A DNA stretch of 64,000 nucleotides from contig JAFSPG010000018.1 of assembly GCA_017443025.1 (NCBI GenBank), positions 124,001 to 188,000 of the forward strand. The letters are read 5' to 3'. Shown here piece after piece: positions 51,722 to 61,724 of the stretch. The position numbers and the translations under genes were made by a program. Each line of letters starts with the position of its first letter. Positions within the stretch are counted from its first letter, which is position 1. Origin of the DNA: Bacteroidales bacterium (GTDB lineage Bacteria; Bacteroidota; Bacteroidia; Bacteroidales; UBA932). The notes beneath the pieces are model-generated. The model was not told the DNA's origin and did not search any database. It saw nothing but the letters and a program-made list of their open reading frames with translations.

Positions 51722-54700
51722 CAGCTGTTCTGATTATCGTCTTTGGCAATCTCGCCAAGTTCTTCCATTTCTTTGCCGTAAATGGCCATCATTGCGTCGA
51801 TCTTCTTCTCGACGGCGCCGTTAAGCTTCTCTGCGAGGTCTTCGGCGCCGTTCTTCTTGAGAGTCTTGCAGAGGTCGTATAGAATCGACATGCAATACTG
51901 GGTCTCCATCTCCTTTTCGTCGTAGTAATCCATGAGGAATACCGTAGTCTTAATGAGTTCCCAGCCGAAGGCCTCTGCCAGCGCGCAGGCCTTTTCAGGC
52001 GCTTCTGCCTGGTAGTAATAATCCACCATGTCGCAGATGTTGAGGTCGTTGGTCGGGAAGCCGAGGATGATGGTTTCAAGGGGATATGTGCTGGCCGGAA
52101 CGCATTCCTGACACTTGTCGAGGATGGCTATGGCCTTGTCTTTTTTGCCTTCGTCGAGCATTACCTTGGCTGCGGTGCGGAAAATCTCTCTCTGCTGGAC
52201 CGTACCGATGAAGGTAATCAGATTCTGGTAATCTACGAAGTAATCCTGGCGCTTGAGGGCATCCCAGGTATAGACATTCATCATCTTGTCATATAGGGCG
52301 TCGGAATCGATGATTCCTACTCCCTTCGACGACGAAATGCTGTTGCGGAAAGGCACCAGCTTGGTGGAGAAGCCTTCGTACATCAGATACTTCTTCAGGC
52401 CGATGTTCAGATCGCCGCCCTGACTGAGGAGATTCAGCGGACGGTCCCACTGATAAGTCGAGAGGAAGTCGAGGATGAAAAGTTCCTGCTTGGTTATGTA
52501 ATCCTTGCCCTTGGGAATTTCGAGGATGATTTCATCTTCCATCAAATCGGCGAACTTGGCAGGGACTATCCCGCTCTTCAATGCATTCTCCTTGTTGACG
52601 GGGATGCTGATTCTACGGGAAACTATGTAGTCGACCTTACGGCCGTCGGTCAGAGGAAGCTTGGCCTGGGGATGGCGGAACACCATCATCACGTCGGCGA
52701 TAGGAATCACCTGATTGCGGGTATCGTAGATATAGACGAAGTCGTTGGTGCCATACAGGTACTGGTTCTGGGAAATCTGCAAATCCAAGGGTTTGGAAGT
52801 ATTGCAGGCATACTTCATCTGTCCGATGTACCAGTCGGTGCCGAGGAGGGAAGTATTGCAGACGCGCACATCCTGACGGATTTCCTCGACTTCCTGTGCA
52901 TACCAGACGGGGAAGGTGTCATTGTCGCCGTGGGTGACGAGCAGGCCCTGCTCGCCGGTGGAATTCAGGTAGTTCCTGGCGAGTTCCACTGCGGTTTTGC
53001 GGTTGCTGCGGTCGTGGTCGTCCCAGTTCTGCTGGGCCATGAGGGCCGGAACGCCAAGGCAAAGGACGCTTGCAAGCACGGCGCAAGCTATCTTGTGGCT
53101 ATTCTTTGCCACTCCTTCCTTGATTGCCTCGATGGACTTGACAAAGACATTGTCGTAAAGGAAAATCACGGCCAGGCCTATCCACATTGCGAACATGTAG
53201 AATGAGCCGGCATAGGCGTAATCTCTCTCTCGCACCTGATAAGGAGGCTGGTTGAGGTACACCACGATGGCAATGCCCGTCATGAAGAACATCAGGAAAA
53301 CAAGCCAGCAGCCGCGGCGGTCTTTAGCATACTGGACCATAAGTCCGAAGATGCCAAGCAGCAGCGGAAGCATGTAGTAATGATTCTTCGCCTTGTTCTC
53401 GCTCAGGATTGCCGGGGCACCTGACTGGTCGCCGAGGCGGGCGTTGTCAACTGCGGTAAATCCGCACTCCCAGTTGCCGTAGAAACGGTTGCCCGGAACA
53501 GGTGAATGGACATCGTTCTGGCGGCCGGCGAAGTTCCACATGAAGTAGCGCCAGTACATCCAGTTGCACTGATAGTCCAGGAAATAATTCAGGTTGGCCC
53601 AGAAAGTAGGTTTCTTGTAGGTGGCTTCCTTTACCGGAATGCCATCGCCGCCCGTGTAGGAGAGGTAGAAGTCGATATATCTCTGGTCGCCGCCGCTCCA
53701 CATTCTCGGGAACAGCATTTTACCTTCGGATTTGTAATCGGCGTCCATCGGAGAAGGGACCTTCTTGTATTTACCGTCAACGAGGGCCCAGTAATCGCCG
53801 ATGACCACATCGTAGGGAGCGTCGAAATACTGCCCGTACAGGAGGGGCTGGCTGCCGTACTGCTCGCGCGAGAGATACCTCACCAGGGAGAAAGCGTTGT
53901 CGGGCTGGTTCTCGTTGGTGGGAGTCATCACTCTCGAACGGATGATTATTACTGAGAATATGGAAAAGCCGATCAATATGCTGGTAAGGCACAGAAGGAT
54001 GGTGTTCCACGCTACCTTTCCGTGCTTGTAAGTGGCGAACAGGCCCCAGAAGCAAAGGCCCAGGATAAGAGCCGTAAACACGACAGCTCCCAGATTGACG
54101 GGGGCGCCGAAGGAGTTCACGAATATCCTGTCGACGTGGGCGGCGAGCTTAGGCACTCCGGGGATGATGACCGCAAGGATGGCACCGAGGATAACTATCG
54201 ACAGCAGGAAAATCTTTATCATCTCCCAGAAGGTGTAGGTGCCTTCTTCGCGCTTCCTGTAATAGAACATGAAGACGAGGGCCGGGATGGCCAGGAGATT
54301 AAGAAGGTGGATGCCGATGGACAGGCCCATCAAGAAGGATATCAGAACTATCCAGCGGTTTGCGCCCGGCATGTCGGCCTGCTCGTACCATTTGGTCATG
54401 GCCCAGAATACCAGGGCGGTCACAAGCGAAGACATCGCATAAACCTCACCCTCAACGGCAGAGAACCAGAAAGTATCGGAGAAGCAGTAGGCAAGGGCGC
54501 CGACAGCCGAAGCCCCGAAAATGGCTATGCCCTGATCCTTGCTATAGGTTCCGTCCTCCTTGGGCGAAACCATCCTCTTTGCAAAGAATACGCAGGTCAG
54601 ATACAGCAGGAAGATGGTGAGTGCCGAACAAAGGGCGCTCATCAAATTCACGGCGATGGCCGCGTGGGCGCCGTCGGTGAATATTGTAAAGAAGCGGGCA

Positions 54701-54885
54701 ATCAGCTGAAACACAGGGTTTCCCGGGGGGTGTCCGACTTCAAGTTTATATGACGATGCTATAAATTCGCCGCAATCCCAGAATGAAGCCGATGGCTCAA
54801 TGGTGGCAACGTAAGTAAACGAGGCGATTGCCAGGACGGCCAGCGATACTATACGGTTCCACTTCTTGAATATGCGATTATCCAT
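51721..54885 (-). CDS. GT117/DUF2723 membrane glycosyltransferase
   Basis: 1,054 residues from the ATG at 54885; an upstream ATG at 54912 would begin inside the -7 box of its promoter. About a dozen membrane helices occupy the N-terminal half, with the DUF2723 signature PSASFWDCGEFIASSYKL and GHPPGNPVFQL near residues 30-60. The C-terminal half is soluble, with TPR-like helices. Family GT117 is thought to use a lipid-linked sugar for protein O-glycosylation in Bacteroidota. It is the first gene of the 15-gene minus-strand run. Confidence 0.92.
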   Translation of the reverse strand: MDNRIFKKWNRIVSLAVLAIASFTYVATIEPSASFWDCGEFIASSYKLEVGHPPGNPVFQLIARFFTIFTDGAHAAIAVNLMSALCSALTIFLLYLTCVFFAKRMVSPKEDGTYSKDQGIAIFGASAVGALAYCFSDTFWFSAVEGEVYAMSSLVTALVFWAMTKWYEQADMPGANRWIVLISFLMGLSIGIHLLNLLAIPALVFMFYYRKREEGTYTFWEMIKIFLLSIVILGAILAVIIPGVPKLAAHVDRIFVNSFGAPVNLGAVVFTALILGLCFWGLFATYKHGKVAWNTILLCLTSILIGFSIFSVIIIRSRVMTPTNENQPDNAFSLVRYLSREQYGSQPLLYGQYFDAPYDVVIGDYWALVDGKYKKVPSPMDADYKSEGKMLFPRMWSGGDQRYIDFYLSYTGGDGIPVKEATYKKPTFWANLNYFLDYQCNWMYWRYFMWNFAGRQNDVHSPVPGNRFYGNWECGFTAVDNARLGDQSGAPAILSENKAKNHYYMLPLLLGIFGLMVQYAKDRRGCWLVFLMFFMTGIAIVVYLNQPPYQVRERDYAYAGSFYMFAMWIGLAVIFLYDNVFVKSIEAIKEGVAKNSHKIACAVLASVLCLGVPALMAQQNWDDHDRSNRKTAVELARNYLNSTGEQGLLVTHGDNDTFPVWYAQEVEEIRQDVRVCNTSLLGTDWYIGQMKYACNTSKPLDLQISQNQYLYGTNDFVYIYDTRNQVIPIADVMMVFRHPQAKLPLTDGRKVDYIVSRRISIPVNKENALKSGIVPAKFADLMEDEIILEIPKGKDYITKQELFILDFLSTYQWDRPLNLLSQGGDLNIGLKKYLMYEGFSTKLVPFRNSISSSKGVGIIDSDALYDKMMNVYTWDALKRQDYFVDYQNLITFIGTVQQREIFRTAAKVMLDEGKKDKAIAILDKCQECVPASTYPLETIILGFPTNDLNICDMVDYYYQAEAPEKACALAEAFGWELIKTTVFLMDYYDEKEMETQYCMSILYDLCKTLKKNGAEDLAEKLNGAVEKKIDAMMAIYGKEMEELGEIAKDDNQNS

Positions 54886-54909
54886 TTTTCCAATAATTAT
54901 ATTAACCTG

Positions 54910-54917
54910 CAAATATA
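54910..54917 (-). promoter_or_regulatory. -7 box at the head of the 15-gene minus-strand run
   Basis: The minus strand reads TATATTTG (54910-54917); TTTG at 54940-54943 is a possible -33 box, with a spacer of 22 bases that is three longer than ideal. Transcription should start near 54904, about 19 bases before the GT117 ATG at 54885. Confidence 0.5.
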
Positions 54918-54931
54918 CGACAATTAATCCT

Positions 54932-54939
54932 TATCTTTG
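54932..54939 (+). promoter_or_regulatory. -7 box of the SUI1-hemD-rnpA cluster
   Basis: TATCTTTG is a full match to TAnnTTTG, 17 bases before the ATG at 54956, so the leader is only about ten bases. No clear -33 box is seen. It overlaps the divergent GT117 promoter. Confidence 0.5.
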
Positions 54940-54955
54940 CAAAAATTGTTGACAG

Positions 54956-55306
54956 ATGGATAACGACTGGAAAAAACGCCTCGGAGTGGTTTACTCCACA
55001 AATCCGGATTTTGCCTACGCCACCTCTGAAGGTAAGGCTGATGAGGCGGAAACGATGCATCCATCCAAACAGAAACTCATCGTGCGGCTCGACCGTCACG
55101 GGAGGGCCGGCAAAATGGTCACTCTCGTAAGCGGTTTCATCGGCCCGGAGGCCGATTTGAACGGACTTGGACGCACTCTCAAGATAAAATGCGGCGTCGG
55201 AGGAGCTGTCAAGGAAGGTGAAATAGCCGTGCAGGGCGACCTCCGCGACAAAGTCGTCAAACTGCTCTGGGACATGGGCTACATTCGCGCCAAACGCGGC
55301 AACTGA
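54956..55306 (+). CDS. SUI1/eIF1-like translation factor (YciH type)
   Basis: 116 residues. The SUI1 domain is clear: KLIVRLDRHGRAGKMVTLVSGF and LGRTLKIKCGVGGAVKEGEIAVQGDLRDKV. In E. coli YciH influences start-site fidelity; its exact role in Bacteroidota is not established. One-base overlap with the DUF4271 gene. Confidence 0.92.
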   Translation: MDNDWKKRLGVVYSTNPDFAYATSEGKADEAETMHPSKQKLIVRLDRHGRAGKMVTLVSGFIGPEADLNGLGRTLKIKCGVGGAVKEGEIAVQGDLRDKVVKLLWDMGYIRAKRGN

Positions 55307-56076
55307 TGCAGGGAATGACTATTTTCGATTCTGACATATTGGGCGCGGACACTACGCAGGTTGAGAGTCTTTCAAAGGCTCTCCTCGACGGAAACGTCCC
55401 CGGCACTAATGAGTCGGGCCTGTCGTCTTTATCCGACACGGCCCTTTGGAATGCCGACCCGTGGAACGTGTGGCTTATCGTAGCCTGCACCATCAGCGGA
55501 ATGATTATCCTTCCGCAGATTCTGCACATAGCACCGATAGTCTGGAACTGCCTCTGGCGGACGAAAGGCTCCTACAACATCTACATAAGCGTTCCTCTCT
55601 GGAGGGAGAGGAACCTCGTGGCCCTGCTTTGCGTGGTGCCGTTCTGCCTTATGGTATCGCGCAGCCATATTTTCCGCCTCCAGGCGATGGAAGGGATGTC
55701 GGATGGCATGACAACCATTCTGACAATAGGAATTTGCATAGGCTGGCTGCTTGTCAGGCTGGCAATGGCCCGGCTACTCGCCCCCAGAATTTCTTCAGAG
55801 GAATGGAAAATCGCCGTAAGCAACCCGAGAAACTTTTTTGCGATGGCCACAATGGCTATGCTGGTCGTCACGGCCATCGAGATGCTGGCAGGATGGGGTC
55901 TTGATGTAACAGCAAGGCTTTCTCTATTGATAATCGGGCTGTTATACTTCATGCTTCTACTCAGAAATCTGGAAATTTTATCGCGGAAATATCATCATTT
56001 CAAAGCTTTTTTGTACCTTTGCGGGCTCGAAGGGTTAACCTCCGCTTTATTGATTACCTGTATACTTATTTTCTAA
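55306..56076 (+). CDS. DUF4271 membrane protein
   Basis: 256 residues with five to six membrane segments (WLIVACTISGMIILPQIL, FAMATMAMLVVTAIEML, LSLLIIGLLYFMLLL and others). Matches the DUF4271 proteins coded immediately upstream of hemD in many Bacteroidales. Function unknown. Six bases before hemD. Confidence 0.82.
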   Translation: MQGMTIFDSDILGADTTQVESLSKALLDGNVPGTNESGLSSLSDTALWNADPWNVWLIVACTISGMIILPQILHIAPIVWNCLWRTKGSYNIYISVPLWRERNLVALLCVVPFCLMVSRSHIFRLQAMEGMSDGMTTILTIGICIGWLLVRLAMARLLAPRISSEEWKIAVSNPRNFFAMATMAMLVVTAIEMLAGWGLDVTARLSLLIIGLLYFMLLLRNLEILSRKYHHFKAFLYLCGLEGLTSALLITCILIF

Positions 56077-56082
56077 GAGCGT

Positions 56083-56826
56083 ATGAGCGTCAAAAAGATT
56101 CTGGTTTCGCAGGCCACACCTGCCGGCCAGCCACAATATACAGAGCTTTGCAAGAAATTCGGGGTTGAAATTGACTTTCACCCTTTTTATGTAATTGAGC
56201 CCCTTTCATCAAGGGAATTCAGGGCCCAGCATATCAATCTTCCAGATTATACGGCCATTGTTTTCTCTGCCCGCCACGCCATTGACGCCTTCTTCGCAAC
56301 CTGCGAAGACCTTCGCGTCAAGGTGCCCGATACGATGAAGTATTTCTGCACCACGGAAGCCGTCGCCGTGTATCTCCAGAAGCATATCGTCTTCCGCAAA
56401 CGCAAGATTTTCTATGGAACTGGCACACCGCAGTCGGTTGTCGCCCTCGTTACCGCCAAGCATAAAGGAGAGAAGTTCCTCATCGCAACTTCCGATTCAG
56501 GACACAATGAGGCCATAACCAAGCTCTTCGACGAAGCCCATCTCGATTACACCGTAGGTGTATTCGTAAAGGCGGTTTCGCAGGATTTGAAGGGTGTTGA
56601 CATAAATGGCTATGACGCCATGGTAATGTGCAATCCCGCCGACCTTAAGTCTATCCAGGAGAATTTCCCGGAGCTCGACCTGTCGAAGTTCCAGATTATC
56701 ACCTTCGGGCGGCAGATTGTCAAATCGCTCGATGACGCCGGAGTGAATATTGCCCTTCAAGCTCCCACACCACAGGCTCCGTCAGTGGCCAAGGCCCTTG
56801 AGCTATTCCTTTCCTCACAGAAATAA
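56083..56826 (+). CDS. hemD: Uroporphyrinogen-III synthase
   Basis: 247 residues of the HemD fold (ILVSQATPAGQPQYTELCKKFG, IVFSARHAIDAFFATCE, YFCTTEAVAVYLQKHI, VMCNPADLKSIQENFP, IITFGRQIVKSLDDAGV). It closes hydroxymethylbilane to uroporphyrinogen III in tetrapyrrole synthesis. HemD is poorly conserved in sequence, but the position between DUF4271 and rnpA supports the call. Confidence 0.87.
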   Translation: MSVKKILVSQATPAGQPQYTELCKKFGVEIDFHPFYVIEPLSSREFRAQHINLPDYTAIVFSARHAIDAFFATCEDLRVKVPDTMKYFCTTEAVAVYLQKHIVFRKRKIFYGTGTPQSVVALVTAKHKGEKFLIATSDSGHNEAITKLFDEAHLDYTVGVFVKAVSQDLKGVDINGYDAMVMCNPADLKSIQENFPELDLSKFQIITFGRQIVKSLDDAGVNIALQAPTPQAPSVAKALELFLSSQK

Positions 56827-56835
56827 TTTCCCCGG

Positions 56836-57219
56836 ATGGAGACGCTTCCTCGCATAGAACGGCTCCGCGGCAAAGCAGCCATAGGCGAACTCCTTAAAAA
56901 AGGCAGGTTCTTTCGCGAAGGCTGTCTGAAATGTTGCGTACTGATGCGTCCGGAGGCTGACGGAAGCGATTCCGAAAAAGCGACGGCACCAGTCCGAATC
57001 ATGGTGTCGGTGTCGAAGCGGCTCTTCAAGAGGGCTGTAAAGCGCAACCTTCTTAAGCGCCGCCTGCGCGAGGCTTACCGCCGTCAGAAATTCATGCTCG
57101 AAGGCTGTCCTGCGTGCGACATCCTCTTTGTTTACAATTCGGCCGAAGTGTTTGATTACGAGGTAATTGCCGGCGACGTTGCGGCAATTCTGCGGGCTAT
57201 TTCCGGCGAAAAAGAGTGA
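56836..57219 (+). CDS. rnpA: Ribonuclease P protein component
   Basis: 127 residues. The conserved basic helix [17 protein letters not shown] (about 65-82) and [13 protein letters not shown] are the RNase P signature. With the M1-type RNA, not in this window, it matures tRNA 5' ends. It is one base from yidD, a universal pairing. Confidence 0.94.
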   Translation: METLPRIERLRGKAAIGELLKKGRFFREGCLKCCVLMRPEADGSDSEKATAPVRIMVSVSKRLFKRAVKRNLLKRRLREAYRRQKFMLEGCPACDILFVYNSAEVFDYEVIAGDVAAILRAISGEKE

Positions 57220-57220
57220 C

Positions 57221-57466
57221 ATGAGCCCCAAGGCAAAACATATCCTCAAAAGCATAGCTGTTTTCCCGCTTGTATTGCTGGTGAAATTCTATCAGGTGTG
57301 CATCTCGCCGCTCAAGCCCCCGAGCTGCCGCTTCACCCCCACCTGCTCCCAGTACGCCATCGAGGCCCTTCGCAAGCACGGGCCCTTCAAAGGCTCCTGG
57401 CTCGCCATCAGGCGCATCCTCCGCTGCCACCCCTGGGGTGGCTCCGGCTACGATCCCGTACCTTAA
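57221..57466 (+). CDS. yidD: YidD membrane-protein insertion efficiency factor
   Basis: 81 residues from the ATG at 57221, directly after the rnpA stop. The YidD core is [19 protein letters not shown] (about 43-61), then [21 protein letters not shown]. It assists YidC-dependent membrane insertion. Its stop is six bases from that of the convergent menG gene with no terminator in between. Confidence 0.95.
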   Translation: MSPKAKHILKSIAVFPLVLLVKFYQVCISPLKPPSCRFTPTCSQYAIEALRKHGPFKGSWLAIRRILRCHPWGGSGYDPVP

Positions 57467-57472
57467 ATCCGA

Positions 57473-58186
57473 TTATTTTTCCGCCACGAATAGGCGGCAG
57501 ATGCCGAGAGTGTAGGATTTGGCTGATACCTTGCTAAATCCTGCCTGAAGTATAGTCTGCATAAACTCTCCCGGAGCAGGGAAATTCAGCACTGACGCCG
57601 GCAGATATTTATACGCTGCCTTGTTCCCTGAAATTGCCCCGCCGATAGCGGGAAGCAGATGCAGAAAATAAAGTTTGTAGAACCATCTCAGCACGGCATT
57701 TCTTGGAACTGAGAGTTCGAGGATGGCCAGACGGCCGCCGGGTTTGAGAACCCTCAGCATTTCCTTCAGGCCCTGCAGTCGGTCTTCGAAATTGCGGATG
57801 CCGAAGGCTATGGTAACCCTGTCGAAGGAGTCTGTATCGAAGGGAAGATTCTCTCCGTCGCCGTGAGAGGTCGAAATCATATCCCCAAGTCCGGCCTTCA
57901 CTATCTTTTCGTCCATTACCTTCAGCATACCCTCGGAAAGGTCGAGTCCGGTGACATGGCCGGCATTGCCGTATTTCTTCATCCTACGGGCAATGGCGAC
58001 GGAAAAATCTCCGGTACCGCAGGCCAGGTCGAGGATGTTCAGGGGAGCATCATCCTTTGCGACTATGTGCTTCAGAGCCCTTCTGCGCCAGGTTTTGTCG
58101 ACATTCATCGACATTATATGGTTCAGCTGGTCATAGTCGCCGGAGATGTCGTCGAACATCTGGCGGATATTCTCTTTTTTCGGCAT
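57473..58186 (-). CDS. menG: Demethylmenaquinone methyltransferase
   Basis: 237 residues (UbiE/MenG). The SAM motif is ILDLACGTGDFSVAIARRM (about 50-68), and FDRVTIAFGIRNFEDR and LKPGGRLAILELSVP are present. It performs the last methylation of menaquinone. Its start directly follows the menA stop with no gap. Confidence 0.94.
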   Translation of the reverse strand: MPKKENIRQMFDDISGDYDQLNHIMSMNVDKTWRRRALKHIVAKDDAPLNILDLACGTGDFSVAIARRMKKYGNAGHVTGLDLSEGMLKVMDEKIVKAGLGDMISTSHGDGENLPFDTDSFDRVTIAFGIRNFEDRLQGLKEMLRVLKPGGRLAILELSVPRNAVLRWFYKLYFLHLLPAIGGAISGNKAAYKYLPASVLNFPAPGEFMQTILQAGFSKVSAKSYTLGICRLFVAEK

Positions 58187-59095
58187 TTACAGAAGGAACA
58201 TTATGAAGCCGAGGCCCATCAGGATGGAGAAAATGAATGTACCCATCACCAGAATTGGAAGCATAGGGTCGAGGTCCTTGTCCTTGAGACGCCATGCGCC
58301 CCTGAGGTGGATGATAAACATCGGCAGAGTAAGCACGAAAAGATAGTGCCAGATGTCGAAAAATCTCAGACTGCAAAATGCGAGGGCGCAAAGCCATCCG
58401 GCCACGATGAGAGCAGTCTGATAAATCCTGCTCCACTTGTCGCCGAGGAGGATAGCCACGGTCTTACGCGTAAGGGCATCGGATTTGGCATCGCGGATGT
58501 TGTTTATGTTGAGGACTCCGACGCTGAAAAAGCCGACGGCAGCTGCAGGAAGAAGCAGCAGCCAGGAAGGTATTTCGCGGGCAAGGATAAAATAGCTGCC
58601 AAGAACGGTCGCAAGGCCGAAAAATATAAAGACATAGATATCTCCGAGGGCCCTGTAGCCGTAAGGGGAAGGCCCGAGGGTGTAGCGCATCGCCGAAATC
58701 ACGGCCGCGACGCCAAGAAGCAGGAAGCAGATTCCTTCCATGCACCAAGGAGAGCCAAAGGCTACGTAAACCATGAAGAATGTACTCAGCAGGGAGAGCA
58801 CTACAAACACGGCAATCAGCTTTTTCATGTCGCTTATAGTAAGAAGGCCGGCGTTGAGGGCATACATTGGGCCTCCTTCACGGGCCGCATCTGTACCCTT
58901 GAGAGTATCTCCGAGTTCATTGCTGAGGTTCGACAGAATCTGGAGGAAAACTGCCGTCACGGCCAGCAGCACCACGGCCAGAGGAATTACTTTATAGTCG
59001 GCTATCGCCAGCATCGAACCAAGAATGATTCCCGACAGGGAAAGGGGAAGAGTCCTCAACCTCAATGACCTGATAATCGCACGCGCTTTTTTCAT
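58187..59095 (-). CDS. menA: 1,4-dihydroxy-2-naphthoate polyprenyltransferase
   Basis: 302 residues, about eight to nine membrane helices. The UbiA aspartate-rich motifs are NLSNELGDTLKGTDAAREGG (about 55-75) and NINNIRDAKSDALTRK. It prenylates dihydroxynaphthoate with the product of a polyprenyl synthase such as that at 40833-41807. It lies one base from the GT2 gene. Confidence 0.93.
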   Translation of the reverse strand: MKKARAIIRSLRLRTLPLSLSGIILGSMLAIADYKVIPLAVVLLAVTAVFLQILSNLSNELGDTLKGTDAAREGGPMYALNAGLLTISDMKKLIAVFVVLSLLSTFFMVYVAFGSPWCMEGICFLLLGVAAVISAMRYTLGPSPYGYRALGDIYVFIFFGLATVLGSYFILAREIPSWLLLLPAAAVGFFSVGVLNINNIRDAKSDALTRKTVAILLGDKWSRIYQTALIVAGWLCALAFCSLRFFDIWHYLFVLTLPMFIIHLRGAWRLKDKDLDPMLPILVMGTFIFSILMGLGFIMFLL

Positions 59096-59096
59096 T

Positions 59097-59927
59097 TTAC
59101 GATGACTTTTTAGGAAATAACACCTTGAAATTCACTGATATGAAATGCCCTATGGCATAGAAGAATCCCATAAGACGGGTATCGAACAGAAACTGTTCCT
59201 TAAGGGGACGGCCCTTGGGAGAAGAGAGATATGAGTATCTCTTTCTAAGGGGATAGCGGCCGTCGCGCCATGGTTCGAGTCCGTGGTCCCTCTCGCATAC
59301 GGCGAGAACTCCCGGGGCCACTACGCTGGAGATGCCGGCCTTGCGGGCCCTGAGACCGTAGTCGTAATCGCCGAAAGTATGCTGATAGGCCGGCGAAAGT
59401 GAGCCGACTGCATCATATACGGCCTTCGGCACCAGCACGAGATTGCCGTTGAACATATGGCAGACCACAGGAATAGCCGAATCGGGATTTATCAGTTTAT
59501 TGGAACGGGTGCGGCCTCCGTAGGTCAGGGCTCCGCCATCGTTTCTGGTTGTCCCGACGACTATAGCCTTGTGGCGCAGGAATTCGGAAGTTTCGAGAAG
59601 GGTGGCGACAGCTCCGTCGAGAAGGAGGGTGTCGTCGTTTATCCAGAGATAGAAATCCTGCTCGCCGGCCTCCTTCCAGGCTAGCCTCATCCCCTGGTTC
59701 CAATATAGATTTCCGCCGCTTTTTATGATATTTACCTGAGGGAAAGCCTCTCTGACGGCCTCGGAAGTACCATCCGTACAGCCGTCGTCAACCATGAATA
59801 TCGAAAAGCCGTAACGCCCGTCGGTACGAAGGGAATCTATCTGACGGAACAGGTTTTCCAGACACGCAAGGGTTTTGTCCTTGCGGTTGAAAACTGTCAG
59901 GAGAATCGCTACGGAAAATGGGTTCAT
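59097..59927 (-). CDS. GT2 family glycosyltransferase
   Basis: 276 residues with the GT-A fold: LLTVFNRKDKTLACLENL, MVDDGCTDGTSEAV, GNLYWNQGMRLAWKEA and LWINDDTLL (the DxD-like metal site). It probably adds a sugar to a cell-surface glycan; donor and acceptor are unknown. It is embedded between lepA and menA, not in a glycan gene cluster. One-base gaps on both sides. Confidence 0.88.
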   Translation of the reverse strand: MNPFSVAILLTVFNRKDKTLACLENLFRQIDSLRTDGRYGFSIFMVDDGCTDGTSEAVREAFPQVNIIKSGGNLYWNQGMRLAWKEAGEQDFYLWINDDTLLLDGAVATLLETSEFLRHKAIVVGTTRNDGGALTYGGRTRSNKLINPDSAIPVVCHMFNGNLVLVPKAVYDAVGSLSPAYQHTFGDYDYGLRARKAGISSVVAPGVLAVCERDHGLEPWRDGRYPLRKRYSYLSSPKGRPLKEQFLFDTRLMGFFYAIGHFISVNFKVLFPKKSS

Positions 59928-59928
59928 A

Positions 59929-61716
59929 TCAGTCGAGTTTCAAAACTGCCATGAAGGCGCTCTGCGGCACCTGAACAGTGCCTATCTGCCGCATTCTCTT
60001 CTTTCCTTCCTTCTGCTTCTCGAGGAGCTTGCGCTTACGGGTGATATCGCCGCCGTAGCACTTTGCCGTAACATCCTTGCGGACCTGGCGAACCGTCTCG
60101 CGGGCTATGATTTTGGCTCCGATGGCAGCCTGGATGGCGATGTCGAACTGCTGACGTGGGATAAGATCCTTGAGCTTGAGGCAGATTTTGCGGCCAAAAT
60201 CGTAGGCGTGGTCCTCGTGAATCAGGGTAGAAAGGGCATCTGCAGGGTCGCCGTTGAGGAGAATATCGAGCTTCACCAGCTTCGCGGGACGATAGCCCAT
60301 CAGGTGATAATCGAAGGAAGCGTATCCCTTGGAGATGGATTTGAGTTTGTCGTAGAAGTCGAAGACGATTTCCGAGAGCGGCAGGTCGTAGGTCAGCTCC
60401 ACGCGGTTCGCCGTAACGTAGTGCTCGCCCTTGAGGGTGCCCCTCTTGTCCATGCAGAGCTTCATTATAGGGCCGTAGAAATCGGTATTTGTGATAATCT
60501 GGGCCTTGATGAAAGGCTCCTCGATGTGCTCGATAAGCGTCGGGGCCGGAAGGCCGGAGGGATTGTGAACATCGAGACACTCGCCCTTTGTGGTATATAC
60601 CTTATACGATACGTTCGGTACGGTGGTGATAACGTCCATCGCGAACTCCCGGAACAGCCTCTCCTGAACGATTTCGAGATGGAGAAGGCCGAGGAAACCG
60701 CAGCGGAAGCCGAAGCCGAGGGCCAGGGATGATTCCGGCTCATAGACGAAGGATGCGTCATTGAGCTGGAATTTCTCGAGGGTGGCGCGAAGGTCCTCGT
60801 AGCGGTCGGCCTGAACCGGATACATACCGGCAAAAAGCATAGGTTTTACTTCCTCGAATCCGGCTATTGCCTCGGCGCAGGGGCGCTCCACGTGTGTAAC
60901 GGTGTCGCCCACCTTCACCTCTGCCGCAGATTTGATACCTGAAATTATATATCCTACATCTCCGCAGCCTACCGAATCCGTAGGCCTGAGCTGGAGTTTG
61001 AGGATACCGACTTCGTCGGCGGAGTATTCCTTGCCGGTGTTGAAGAACTTTACTTTATCGCCTTTACGGATGCTTCCGTTCATGATTTTGAAGTAGGCGA
61101 TGATGCCGCGGAAGGAATTGAAGACGGAGTCGAAAATAAGGGCCTGAAGCGGAGCGTCCGGATCGCCCTTCGGGGCGGGAATCTTTTCCACGATGGCGTC
61201 CAGCAGTGGGGCCACTCCCTCGCCTGTGCGGGCGCTTACCTTGAAAACCTCGTCGGGAGAGCAGCCGAGAAGGTCGCAGACCTCATCGGTCACTACGTCG
61301 ACCATGGCGGAGTCCATGTCGATTTTGTTCAGCACCGGGATGATTTCCAGGCCGTGATCGACGGCCTGATACAGGTTGGATATGGTCTGGGCCTGAACGC
61401 CCTGCGAAGCATCAACCACCAGCAGGGCTCCTTCGCAGGAGGCTATGCTGCGCGACACTTCGTAGCTGAAATCCACGTGCCCGGGAGTATCGATGAGATT
61501 GAGTTTATACGGCTCACCCTTGTATATATAGTCCATCTGGATGGCGTGGCTCTTGATGGTGATGCCTTTCTCTTTCTCAAGGTCCATGTCGTCCAGGACC
61601 TGATTCTCCATATCCCTGTCCGAGAGCGTCTTGGTGAGTTCAAGAAGCCTGTCGGCCAGGGTGCTCTTCCCGTGGTCGATATGGGCGATAATGCAAAAGT
61701 TTCTTATATGCTTCAT
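59929..61716 (-). CDS. lepA: Elongation factor 4 (LepA)
   Basis: 595 residues. The GTPase motifs are intact: [15 protein letters not shown] (G1), [12 protein letters not shown] (G3), NKIDM (G4) and SARTGEG (G5). EF-G-like domains follow, and the tail shows the LepA C-terminal region ([25 protein letters not shown]). It remodels stalled or biased ribosomes. It is the first gene of the lepA-GT2-menA-menG operon. Confidence 0.97.
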   Translation of the reverse strand: MKHIRNFCIIAHIDHGKSTLADRLLELTKTLSDRDMENQVLDDMDLEKEKGITIKSHAIQMDYIYKGEPYKLNLIDTPGHVDFSYEVSRSIASCEGALLVVDASQGVQAQTISNLYQAVDHGLEIIPVLNKIDMDSAMVDVVTDEVCDLLGCSPDEVFKVSARTGEGVAPLLDAIVEKIPAPKGDPDAPLQALIFDSVFNSFRGIIAYFKIMNGSIRKGDKVKFFNTGKEYSADEVGILKLQLRPTDSVGCGDVGYIISGIKSAAEVKVGDTVTHVERPCAEAIAGFEEVKPMLFAGMYPVQADRYEDLRATLEKFQLNDASFVYEPESSLALGFGFRCGFLGLLHLEIVQERLFREFAMDVITTVPNVSYKVYTTKGECLDVHNPSGLPAPTLIEHIEEPFIKAQIITNTDFYGPIMKLCMDKRGTLKGEHYVTANRVELTYDLPLSEIVFDFYDKLKSISKGYASFDYHLMGYRPAKLVKLDILLNGDPADALSTLIHEDHAYDFGRKICLKLKDLIPRQQFDIAIQAAIGAKIIARETVRQVRKDVTAKCYGGDITRKRKLLEKQKEGKKRMRQIGTVQVPQSAFMAVLKLD

Positions 61717-61724
61717 TTCGTCCG

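Noticed and set aside
54886-54912. Upstream ATG at 54912 as the start of the GT117 protein
   Set aside because: It falls within the -7 box of the likely promoter and adds nine residues without family support; 54885 fits better.
57863-59068. A 401-codon plus-strand frame
   Set aside because: It lies opposite menG and menA, both of which have clear motifs; the product is rich in His, Gln and Glu without domains.
59875-60732. A 285-codon plus-strand frame
   Set aside because: It runs opposite lepA, a universally conserved gene, and looks like a GC-rich shadow.
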